This document shows, piece after piece, positions 1 to 7,250 of a stretch of 32,861 nt of DNA (position 1 is its first letter; every line of letters starts with the position of its first letter). The DNA comes from an uncultured Calothrix sp. (GTDB lineage Bacteria > Cyanobacteriota > Cyanobacteriia > Cyanobacteriales > Nostocaceae): contig CALJJQ010000026.1 of assembly GCA_937973965.1 (NCBI GenBank), forward strand, positions 1 through 32,861. The letters are read 5' to 3'. Below the pieces are notes generated by a model. That model was not told the DNA's origin. It saw nothing but the letters and a program-made list of their open reading frames with translations, and ran no database searches. The translations under genes were made by a program, and so were the position numbers.

Positions 1-93
1 ATCAAATTAAGCATGGATTGTTATCAAATTATTTAGTTCAGCAACTAAAACCTCCGGCTGTTCCCATGTTTATCGTGTAGTTGTTTGGCGCGC

Positions 94-112
94 GGCGCGG
101 TTACACCGCGCC
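94..112. repeat. GC-rich hairpin
   Basis: An 8-bp perfect stem, GGCGCGGT (94-101) with ACCGCGCC (105-112), encloses a 3-nt loop in otherwise AT-rich DNA. No U-run follows, so it looks more like a dispersed palindromic repeat than an intrinsic terminator. The rest of 1-219 holds heptamer-type CCCTACT repeats at about 170-187 and no supportable gene. Confidence 0.5.
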
Positions 113-219
113 ATTGCTTGTGACAGTTGCGTAAGTCCTGCAAAAGTGGAATTGTTGGGTTAAAACTATTCCCTACTCCCTACTCACTTCCCAGCAAAGA
201 GAATCGACCCATAAAATAC

Positions 220-1116
220 CTAATTTTTATCTTTTTCACGTTTTACCCGAATGACGTAATCTTCGGGAACAATGGGGGAACCGTTGATTTTAGCATAGAC
301 CTTGGTAAATTCTGCGCCTAAAAACAGAATATGCGCAGCATAATAAATCCAAGTAATAATAATGAGAAAAGAGCCAGCAACACCGTAAGCAGAACCAATA
401 TCAATTTGATTCAGAAATAAACCAAACAAAAGTTGACCCACCATAAACAAAATTGCCGTTATCATGGCACCAACAATTGTTGAACGCCATGCAACTTTAG
501 CGTCAGGTAAAATTGTGTAAATAGCTGCGAATAATAGGCTGAGAATAGCAAAAGACAGCAAAAAACTGGCGAATTGCCAGAGATAACCTAAAGCAGGGAC
601 TAAAGACTTTAAACTATTAACTATAATAATAAAAATACTGTTAAAAAGATAGGATACAAACAATAAAAAAGCAATGACAATGACCATTGCAAAACTTAAA
701 ACCCGTTTGCGAACAAAGTTTAATAGTTGCCGTTTTGGTTCTGGCTTCACTCCCCAAATTTTATCCAGGGCATATTGGATTTGGGCAAAAACACCCGACG
801 CACCAAAGGCAAAAAAACCAAAGTTAAAAATAAATTTCAGCCAATCTCCACGGGTATCTTGTCTCATATTGGTAATCGCAGTGGCAATTAATTGCGCTCC
901 TCTATTACCAATAATTCCTGTCATTTGTTCGACAATTTGTTGTTTTGCTGTTGCCTCTCCATAAATTGCACCTAAGATGGAGATAATAATTACCATCAAA
1001 GGTGCTAAGGAAAATACAGTGTAATATGCTAAGGATGATGCCAACAGAGAAACTTCGTTAAATTGCCACTCGGAAAAGGTTGTTGTTAAAAGTTTCCAAA
1101 CTTTTTTGAAAGTCAT
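220..1116 (-). CDS. YihY/virulence factor BrkB family inner-membrane protein
   Basis: 298-residue integral membrane protein of the YihY/BrkB family, once misnamed ribonuclease BN; the family's molecular function is not settled. Six hydrophobic segments are visible at roughly residues 23-52, 95-118, 138-168, 176-203, 208-236 and 244-272. The family pattern of small and aromatic residues is clear in the first helix (LASSLAYYTVFSLAPL, 25-40) and the last (ITWIYYAAHILFLGAEF, 254-270), and a short charged tail follows. Length is typical of the family. The ATG at 1116 starts immediately before the first amphipathic segment. It lies 111 nt downstream of mgtE on the same strand, with a small hairpin (GTATGA...TCATAC) between them, so cotranscription is possible but unproven. 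Confidence 0.9.
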   Translation of the reverse strand: MTFKKVWKLLTTTFSEWQFNEVSLLASSLAYYTVFSLAPLMVIIISILGAIYGEATAKQQIVEQMTGIIGNRGAQLIATAITNMRQDTRGDWLKFIFNFGFFAFGASGVFAQIQYALDKIWGVKPEPKRQLLNFVRKRVLSFAMVIVIAFLLFVSYLFNSIFIIIVNSLKSLVPALGYLWQFASFLLSFAILSLLFAAIYTILPDAKVAWRSTIVGAMITAILFMVGQLLFGLFLNQIDIGSAYGVAGSFLIIITWIYYAAHILFLGAEFTKVYAKINGSPIVPEDYVIRVKREKDKN

Positions 1117-1227
1117 AATGTCAATTATGGGTTAGTCATCCAATCACAGGGCTCTGGGTCAATTTAAATCCGTTCGCTCTGTATGATGGGACTCCTTCAT
1201 ACATATAATCTTAAATCAGCTTCAAGT

Positions 1228-2622
1228 TCATATTTGTAAAATAGCCCTAGCGATCATCAGATAAATAAACACCCCTAAAACATCTACCGCAGTCGTAATA
1301 AATGGAGCAGACATTAAAGCTGGATCTAAACCCATTGCACCAAATAAAAAAGGTAAGGCGGAACCAAAGAACGCAGCTAACATTGTAATCGAGAATAGAC
1401 TAGTGCCAACGGTAATCGCAATTTGCAAGTTGTTCTCGATGAAATAGGCCCATAAAATAACAGCTAAACCCAGAACTATTCCCAATAAAGCACCTGTCAC
1501 GGCTTCTCGTGAAACAATTTGTGCTGCTTTTTTAATGCCAACTTCCTTCAGATTCAAACCTCGAATTACGACTGTGGAAGATTGCGCTCCCACGTTTCCC
1601 CCTGCGTCAATCAGGAGGGGGATAAAAGCGGCTAAAGCCACAACTTTTTCTAATACCTCTTCCTGGGAACTAATTACAGTTGCGGTTCCTGTATTCGCAA
1701 CCAAAAGCACAAATAGCCAAACGACCCGTTTTCGTGCAGCTGTAAACACGTTGGTTTGAAAATATTTATCGCCCCCAGAAGCAACACCACCTAATTTATA
1801 AATGTCGTCTGTAGTTTCTTCTTCCAGGACATCTAACACGTCGTCAACAGTTACAATCCCCACCAAACGTCGTTCCGTGTCCACCACCGGAACTGCAACC
1901 AAGTCATACCTTTGAATCACCTGTGCAACTTCCTCCTGGTCTGTGTCGGTGTGAACATACACCACGTCGCGGGTCATAATTTCTCCCAACTTTTGTTCTG
2001 GTTGGGCTACAACTAGATCCCGAAAGGAAAGAGTTCCTGTGAGACGACGTTGCGCATCGGTGACGTAAAGATAATAAATAATTTCCGTTGCACTGGCTAA
2101 ACTGCGAACTCTGTCAATGGATTGGCTGACGGTTAAATCTTCCTTTACAGAAAGATATTCTGTGGTCATGATACGACCAGCTGTACCGTCTTTGTAACCC
2201 AGAATTAGGGATGTGACTTCCCGCTCCGAAGGGGTAAGTTGTTGCAACAGACGTTGTACAACACTAGCTGGTAACTCATCAAACAGTTTTACCCGGTCGT
2301 CCGGTGACATTTTATCAACAATATCCAGAACTTCTTGATCCTTTAATTCCTCGATTAGGGATTGCTGGACACTGGAATCGAGGTATTCATAAACCTCTAT
2401 CGCTTCCTGTTTCGAGAGTAGACGAAATGCTAAAGCTTGCATCGCCATTGGTAATCCCTCTATTGCCTGAGCGATATCCGCAGCTTGGACTGGCACTAAT
2501 AGGGCTTTTGCCCCTGGGAAGTTTTCTTGTTGTAATAATGCCTCAAGTTGCGATCGCACTAATTCTACCAGTTCTTGCCGAGATGCACCCGGTTGCCATG
2601 ATGAAGGTGGATTTTCGGTCAT
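1228..2622 (-). CDS. mgtE: Magnesium transporter MgtE
   Basis: 464-residue Mg2+-selective channel/transporter of the inner membrane. An N-terminal MgtE superhelical domain (about 25-150) precedes two CBS domains (about 151-210 and 215-275) that in the family sense cytosolic Mg2+ and gate the pore. A C-terminal membrane domain (about 298-464) carries the signature IPLLIDAGGNVGAQSS (334-349) and the pore-lining acidic segment DPALMSAPFITTAVDVLG (433-450), including Asp447. The open frame extends to 2832, but the ATG at 2622 is preceded by AGGAGG at ideal spacing and starts where family homology starts. A candidate promoter at about 2699 lies downstream of the longer start, which also argues against it. 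No recognisable Mg2+ (M-box) riboswitch was seen in the short leader. Confidence 0.95.
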   Translation of the reverse strand: MTENPPSSWQPGASRQELVELVRSQLEALLQQENFPGAKALLVPVQAADIAQAIEGLPMAMQALAFRLLSKQEAIEVYEYLDSSVQQSLIEELKDQEVLDIVDKMSPDDRVKLFDELPASVVQRLLQQLTPSEREVTSLILGYKDGTAGRIMTTEYLSVKEDLTVSQSIDRVRSLASATEIIYYLYVTDAQRRLTGTLSFRDLVVAQPEQKLGEIMTRDVVYVHTDTDQEEVAQVIQRYDLVAVPVVDTERRLVGIVTVDDVLDVLEEETTDDIYKLGGVASGGDKYFQTNVFTAARKRVVWLFVLLVANTGTATVISSQEEVLEKVVALAAFIPLLIDAGGNVGAQSSTVVIRGLNLKEVGIKKAAQIVSREAVTGALLGIVLGLAVILWAYFIENNLQIAITVGTSLFSITMLAAFFGSALPFLFGAMGLDPALMSAPFITTAVDVLGVFIYLMIARAILQI

Positions 2623-2698
2623 GGGACACCTCCTGTAATTGTATTGTTGATGGACAAAGTACTTCTCCTGAGGATGAAGATTTGCATCGAACGCGATG

Positions 2699-2707
2699 AT
2701 TATACCA
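2699..2707 (-). promoter_or_regulatory. Candidate mgtE promoter (extended -10)
   Basis: On the minus strand TGGTATAAT (2707-2699) is a consensus -10 TATAAT with a TGn extension, about 77 nt upstream of the mgtE ATG at 2622. No convincing -35 is visible at the expected distance, where a HIP1 octamer sits, which is compatible with an extended -10 promoter. Inference only. Confidence 0.45.
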
Positions 2708-2969
2708 GGTCTTTCTATTTGCGATCGCCTGAATTGGTAAAATTCCCAATATATTAATGGTAATTCATGGCAATTTCGACTTCGAGAAGCCGCACTACGC
2801 ACCTCTATACAGAGACACCCCATTGTCATCACCCTATCATATTTATACTCAGCAACGCCTTTGTTTAATCCTCGTTAACAACTTCACTGTTTTAATCCAA
2901 AAAATCAAGTTCAATCTAGATGTTTATCACCGCAAATAATCTAGATCAAACTTGATATATCTCACCTTG

Positions 2970-3188
2970 AAATTCAATCAAAAAGTTCAGAAAAGGGGTT
3001 GATTTATAATGGAGGTTTCTGCTAATATAAAAGTAAGGCTTTAAGGGGGTTTTATACCCTAGCTTACAATAATGATAATCATTCCAAGTCTCATAAGCCT
3101 TTCACTGTAAGTTTTTAAGCCAAAAAAGGCTATAGGTGACAACCAGGTTTTGGATGGTTTTCGGGTATGAGGGATTAACATTTTTTTT
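2970..3188 (+). repeat. Fur-box-containing leader-like repeat, copy 1
   Basis: About 220 bp of non-coding DNA, homologous in opposite orientation to 11080-11294. Conserved blocks include TTCAGAAAA(G/A)GGGTTGATTT, GGTTTCTG, AATGATAATC, TATAAGCCT or ATAAGCCT, GTAAG and ATGAGGGATTAACATTTTTT. The pattern of conserved blocks separated by diverged spacers suggests regulatory or RNA constraint, or two decayed copies of one mobile or paralogous leader. No intact gene follows. Confidence 0.6.
3069..3083 (+). promoter_or_regulatory. Fur-box-like palindrome
   Basis: ATAATGATAATCATT matches 15 contiguous positions of the 19-bp Fur consensus (GATAATGATAATCATTATC). It sits in the middle of the conserved leader-like repeat. 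Binding is inferred, not shown. Confidence 0.5.
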
Positions 3189-3302
3189 GTTGGTTTTGGC
3201 AAGGAAACCCTGAACACCCGTTATACCAACTCAAATGACTCATTATTTCCCAACCGTGTTCGCGCAGCGACTCCTGTGGAGTATCGCCATTGAAGTCAAC
3301 TA

Positions 3303-3331
3303 CCCACACTGACCTGACGGTACAGTGTGGG
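3303..3331 (-). repeat. IS200/IS605-type right-end hairpin
   Basis: Perfect 9-bp stem CCCACACTG (3303-3311) with CAGTGTGGG (3323-3331). The loop can pair further (ACC with GGT). It lies about 95 bp beyond the stop of a tnpB remnant on the same strand, the position of the subterminal right-end hairpin of IS200/IS605 elements. In active elements this is also the end of the omega RNA that guides TnpB. Confidence 0.6.
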
Positions 3332-3423
3332 CTTTTAGTAGCCCTGAACTGTCTGCACTGAGTTCACAACACAGATAGTTCGAGCCTCTAGGCTGGTTTA
3401 CCCTTGTGGGTTTGCCACTTCCT

Positions 3424-3648
3424 TCAACGGGAGGAACCCCCGCAACGGAGTGACTCACCAAAGCAGCGACGGGCACTTTGATCAAGTCGGCGAAGCCTTC
3501 CTGTGCAAGTGTCCTCCCCAATAGCAGCAATATTTTTTGCCCCGTTAAAATCAGCGTCGCCACTCCAAGAAAAAGTCTCATTGGTACACTTGAAACTTGT
3601 CCGTGGGTCAAATTTTTCATCCTGCGATCGCTGGTTCAGGTAATTTGA
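3424..3648 (-). pseudogene. TnpB (IS200/IS605 family) C-terminal remnant
   Basis: Reading leftward from 3648, an open stretch of about 75 codons with no start contains SFKCTNETFSW followed by GDADFNGAKNIAAIG. This resembles the end of TnpB: a degenerate zinc-finger half with one of the usual cysteines, then the RuvC-III motif (D-x-N-G-A-K-N-I) that supplies the last catalytic Asp. Stop codons bound the fragment on both sides, and the RuvC-I and RuvC-II parts are absent. It is the decayed 3' end of a transposon-encoded RNA-guided nuclease. The overlapping 106-codon frame at 3300-3620 starts with ATG but is out of frame with this homology and is not a gene. Confidence 0.65.
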
Positions 3649-3904
3649 TCAGAAAGATATGCAGATGCTTAAGTCTGTCCTAAGCAAGACTCCCTAATCC
3701 GTAATTATGATCTTTCATGATTGGGTACAGGAATAAAAATATTGGTATCAATGTTAGTTAGAGGAAAAATATCGTTGGAGTACAGCGATTACAGACACGG
3801 AGAAACCATCGAGCCAGTACAAGTCTATTTTGATTTGGGTGGGAAGTTCAATGAAGTGTCCACTAAGGAAATTGTCAATGTCAATACTTGTCAATGGAAT
3901 TAGA
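3649..3904. other. Stretch without a recognised gene
   Basis: A 60-codon open frame (TTG at 3721 to stop at 3903, plus strand; alternative ATG at 3751) encodes a peptide containing YRHGETIEPVQVYFDLGG. It has no recognisable domain and no clear ribosome binding site, and it ends 1 nt before a MITE-like element. It may be a gene remnant. Nothing else was seen. Confidence 0.3.
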
Positions 3905-4044
3905 TAAGTAGGTAAGTCCAATTAAACATAAAACCACAATGTAACCAATCATTCGGCGACAAGCCTTACCCCGTACAGAGGCGATATCTCGCGTCTCTCC
4001 CTACTCCCTGATCTGAACGACAATTTTCACCACCCACCTACTTA
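3905..4044. mobile_element. MITE-like element, copy A
   Basis: 140-bp element bounded by imperfect inverted ends, TAAGTAGGT on the left and CACCTACTTA on the right. It shares its right end (AACGACAATTTTCACCACCC) and an internal imperfect palindrome around GAGGCGATATCTCGCGTCTC with copies at 7092-7220 and 32463-32580. It has no coding capacity. Inverted ends plus conserved right end plus variable interior fit a non-autonomous element; the mobilising transposase is not identifiable here. Confidence 0.55.
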
Positions 4045-4140
4045 CTAGCTCTTGACCAAGGTTGAGAGACTATACAGTTTGACTTATCATCAAGCAAATC
4101 AGATCGTACCCGGTTGATTAACTGTAATTACCGATAATTT

Positions 4141-4188
4141 AGAGACGCGAAATAGCCTCTTTCAAAGGAGCTTTGCTAACGCGTCTCT
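4141..4188. repeat. GAGACG-family palindrome, downstream of pflB
   Basis: AGAGACGCG (4141-4149) pairs with CGCGTCTCT (4180-4188), with a further internal complementarity in the 30-nt loop. It lies 26 nt beyond the pflB stop codon and could fold in the transcript as a terminator-like or stabilising hairpin, but no U-run follows. It is a member of the palindrome family seen at eight sites in this window. Confidence 0.55.
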
Positions 4189-4213
4189 ACAAGGGTTTTA
4201 TCACTAGCAAGTT

Positions 4214-6442
4214 CTAGAATCTGTCGTGGAAAGTCCGTTTAATTACATCAAGCTGCTGTTCCCTGGTTAACTTAATAAAATTGACAGCATAACCGGAAAC
4301 GCGAATTGTCAATTGGGGATATAATTCCGGATGTTCCATTGCATCTATCAAAGTTTCCCGATTCAAGACGTTGACATTGATATGGTGTCCTCCGTTGTGG
4401 AAGTAACCATCTAACATGCCCACGAGATTATGGATTTGATCTGATTCCTGTTTCCCTAAAGCTTTCGGAATGATAGAAAAAGTATTAGAAATACCATCCT
4501 GTGCGTAGTCGTAGGGCAATTTTGCTACCGATTCTAGGGATGCGATCGCACCTTTGGTGTCGCGTCCGTGCATGGGGTTGGCTCCTGGTGCAAAGGGTTC
4601 TCCGGCTTTTCTCCCGTCGGGGGTATTGCCGGTTTTTTTACCGTAGACGACATTTGATGTAATAGTTAATACAGACTGGGTGGGGATGGCGTTACGGTAG
4701 GTTTGATGTTTACGTAGTTCCTTCATGAAGCGGGTGACTAAATGTACGGCAATTTCATCAACTCGGTCGTCGTTATTGCCGTATTTGGGAAAATCTCCTT
4801 CAATTTGGTAATCGGTTGCAAGTCCAGTTTCGTCACGGATAACTTTAACTTTGGCATATTTAATTGCGGATAAAGCGTCTGCAACCACCGATAATCCTGC
4901 AATACCACAAGCCATTGTCCGCAGGATATCCCGGTCATGCAATGCCATTTCTAAGCGTTCATAGCAGTATTTATCATGCATGTAGTGGATGACATTCAGG
5001 GTATTAATGTAGGCTTTGGCTAACCAAGCCATCATCAACTCAAATTTATGCCAAACTTCTTGGTAATCCAGATATTCAGAGGTAATGGGGGAAATTTCTG
5101 GTCCTACCTGTTCTCCGGATTTTTCATCCCGACCACCGTTGATTGCATAGAGTAAACATTTAGCTAAGTTCACCCTTGCACCGAAAAACTGCATTTGCTT
5201 ACCAATTCGCATTGCCGAAACACAACAAGCGATCGCATAGTCATCTCCCCAGTAGGGACGCATCAAATCGTCGTTTTCGTACTGAATGGAACTGGTTTGA
5301 ATTGAGACTTTGCCACAGTAGCGTTTGAAGTTATCTGGTAAATGTTCTGACCACAACACCGTTAAATTTGGTTCCGGTGCAGGACCGAGGTTAAATAGGG
5401 TATGAAGAATGCGAAAACTGGTTTTGGTCACCAATGGTCTACCATCTTCCCCCATTCCTCCGACACATTCCGTCACCCAGGTGGGATCACCGGAGAATAA
5501 TTCATTGTAGTCGGGAGTTCGCAAAAATCTCACCATGCGCAACTTCATCACAAAATGGTCGATTAATTCCTGTACTTGCGCTTCAGTAATTGTTCCAGCT
5601 TGTAAATCCCGTTCCACATAAATATCCAGGAAAGTGGATACCCGTCCCAGGGACATAGCTGCACCATTTTGTTCTTTGACTGCTCCTAAATAGCCAAAAT
5701 AAACCCATTGTATGGCTTCTTGAGTATTTGCAGCAGGTTTGCTTAAATCGAAACCGTAGCTAGCAGCCATTTCCTTCAATTCAAACAAGGCGCGAATTTG
5801 TTCGGAAATTTCCTCCCGCAGACGAATCACATCTTCATCGATGGTATCTAACTCCAAAGACTCTAACTGAGCTTTTTTATCCTCCACTAGAGCATCAACA
5901 CCATACAAGGCTACCCGACGATAATCACCAATAATTCTTCCCCGTCCATAGGAATCAGGTAGTCCTGTTATTATACCATAATGACGACACAGACGCATTT
6001 CCCGCGTATATGCATCAAACACTCCATCATTGTGGGTTTTGCGGTACTTGGTAAATATCTCTGCGGTGCGGGGATCTAGTTCGTAACCGTAAGCCGCGAG
6101 AGAATTTTGCACAACACGGATACCACCAAAAGGCATTATCGCTCGTTTGAGAGGTTTATCCGTTTGTAAACCGACAATTTGTTCCAAATCCCGCTCAATA
6201 TAGCCAGGATGGTGGGAAGTAATACTGGAAACAACTTCCGTATCCGTATCTAAAATGCCCTTCTCCCGCTCAATTGCCATTAAATCCTTAACTTTATTCC
6301 AGAGAATTTTTGTGCGATCGCTTGCGGGAGTGAGGAAAGATTCATCACCAGTGTAGGGGCTGTAATTTTTCTGGATGAAATCGCGCAGATTAATTTCTTT
6401 CATCCATTTACCAGCTTGAAAGCCATGCCATTGCGGTAACAC
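4214..6442 (-). CDS. pflB: Formate acetyltransferase (pyruvate formate-lyase)
   Basis: 742-residue glycyl-radical enzyme converting pyruvate and CoA to acetyl-CoA and formate in anaerobic or dark fermentation. It aligns along its whole length with E. coli PflB. The catalytic cysteine pair is Cys406-Cys407 in [11 protein letters not shown], and the radical glycine is Gly717 in the C-terminal motif RVSGYAVNF. Other landmarks are [17 protein letters not shown] (160-176) and [17 protein letters not shown]. The start is a GTG at 6442 preceded by TTGAGGGG; an internal ATG (Met14, KEINLRDF) is the alternative. No activating enzyme (pflA, radical SAM) is adjacent on either side, so activation must come from a gene elsewhere. 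PFL is present in only some cyanobacteria and is oxygen-sensitive. Confidence 0.97.
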   Translation of the reverse strand: MLPQWHGFQAGKWMKEINLRDFIQKNYSPYTGDESFLTPASDRTKILWNKVKDLMAIEREKGILDTDTEVVSSITSHHPGYIERDLEQIVGLQTDKPLKRAIMPFGGIRVVQNSLAAYGYELDPRTAEIFTKYRKTHNDGVFDAYTREMRLCRHYGIITGLPDSYGRGRIIGDYRRVALYGVDALVEDKKAQLESLELDTIDEDVIRLREEISEQIRALFELKEMAASYGFDLSKPAANTQEAIQWVYFGYLGAVKEQNGAAMSLGRVSTFLDIYVERDLQAGTITEAQVQELIDHFVMKLRMVRFLRTPDYNELFSGDPTWVTECVGGMGEDGRPLVTKTSFRILHTLFNLGPAPEPNLTVLWSEHLPDNFKRYCGKVSIQTSSIQYENDDLMRPYWGDDYAIACCVSAMRIGKQMQFFGARVNLAKCLLYAINGGRDEKSGEQVGPEISPITSEYLDYQEVWHKFELMMAWLAKAYINTLNVIHYMHDKYCYERLEMALHDRDILRTMACGIAGLSVVADALSAIKYAKVKVIRDETGLATDYQIEGDFPKYGNNDDRVDEIAVHLVTRFMKELRKHQTYRNAIPTQSVLTITSNVVYGKKTGNTPDGRKAGEPFAPGANPMHGRDTKGAIASLESVAKLPYDYAQDGISNTFSIIPKALGKQESDQIHNLVGMLDGYFHNGGHHINVNVLNRETLIDAMEHPELYPQLTIRVSGYAVNFIKLTREQQLDVIKRTFHDRF

Positions 6443-6481
6443 GATTAATTCCCCTCAATCTTGAGTTTCCATGTCTAGTTA

Positions 6482-6510
6482 TAGATCGAGATTTTGAGGA
6501 ACTTGTGAAG
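6482..6510 (+). repeat. Dispersed 29-bp repeat, copy 1
   Basis: TAGATCGAGATTTTGAGGAA followed by CTTGTGAAG. It matches 10830-10858 at 26 of 29 positions in the same orientation. The two copies lie upstream of pflB and upstream of the helicase remnant. Function unknown. Confidence 0.5.
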
Positions 6511-6523
6511 AAGTTTACTAATT

Positions 6524-6623
6524 CGTAATACCCGCTACGCGGGAAGCAAGCTACGTAATAGCCTAAGGCAAGCCGCTTCGCGTCTACGTAATACCCGCTA
6601 CGCGGGAAGCAAGCTACGTAATA
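6524..6623. repeat. Duplicated 37-bp palindromic repeat
   Basis: Two identical 37-bp copies (6524-6560 and 6587-6623) are separated by 26 bp. Each contains the hairpin CCCGCTACGCGGG and is flanked by CTACGTAATA-type ends, a small-palindrome style common in cyanobacterial spacers. The remainder of 6624-7091 has no gene. It holds ATATCGATT(A/C)TCTTGTACTT, shared with 23902-23923, and ACTCCCT-type heptamers near 7064-7085. Confidence 0.7.
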
Positions 6624-7091
6624 TCGATTATCTTGTACTTTGCAATAAATGAAACTAGAATAATCGACAGTTACAGCCCCTGATATGTAGCAAGCATTAG
6701 CGTAAACGATATAATTCTTAATAGCCGTTGGGTAAGGCTTGCGTATACGTAATTTTTGAGTTTAATTCCCCTTCGTCTATAGGTGGATTTGGGGTGTTTA
6801 TTTAGTAACCGGAGAACAAAATGTCTTTAACCACGAATTACGTAAGCGTTGCTCCTCCACACTCCTGCATTATCAATAACGAATGATTTTAAGCATCTAA
6901 ATAAAAAGCTTAGTTGATGAACAAGTCGAGTATATATCCGATATATATCAAAGTGTCACATATTCTACGTTCTGTCTTCTATCTCCTGTATCCTGTATTC
7001 TATATCCTGTAAGTAGTCATCATGAACTGCGTACACCAGGATGTATGAAAGTGATTTTTCCCCACTCACTACTCCCTACTCACTTTCAAGT

Positions 7092-7220
7092 CAGGTAGGT
7101 GCAATGAAACATAAACCGCAACGCAACCATTCATTCGTCTCAAAGCCTTACTCCCGTACAGACGCGATATATCGCATCTCTCCCTGATCTCAACGACAAT
7201 TTTTACCACCCACCTACTTA
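7092..7220. mobile_element. MITE-like element, copy B
   Basis: 129-bp copy of the element at 3905-4044, with left end CAGGTAGGT and right end CACCTACTTA. The internal palindrome is CAGACGCGATATATCGCATC. It ends 30 nt upstream of the ATPase start codon, so it occupies the region where that gene's promoter would be expected. Confidence 0.55.
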
Positions 7221-7250
7221 TTCTGTATTCTTTTTAATCAGGGTAATACC

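Noticed and set aside
7-66. Minus-strand tail reading WEQPEVLVAELNNLITIHA, resembling an alpha/beta-hydrolase C terminus
   Set aside because: Only about 20 codons, with a stop codon just upstream in frame; too short to support as a gene or a named remnant.
2304-2699. 131-codon plus-strand open frame opposite mgtE
   Set aside because: It is antisense to the well-supported mgtE coding region and has no domain of its own.
2623-2700. Possible M-box or other Mg2+ riboswitch before mgtE
   Set aside because: The inferred leader is only about 70 nt and lacks the conserved M-box segments.
2623-2832. N-terminal extension of mgtE to the upstream start at 2832
   Set aside because: No family homology in the extension, AGGAGG is placed correctly for the ATG at 2622, and a candidate -10 lies inside the extension.
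3300-3620. 106-codon minus-strand open frame over the IS200/IS605 remnant
   Set aside because: It is out of frame with the TnpB homology and includes the end hairpin; it has no recognisable domain.
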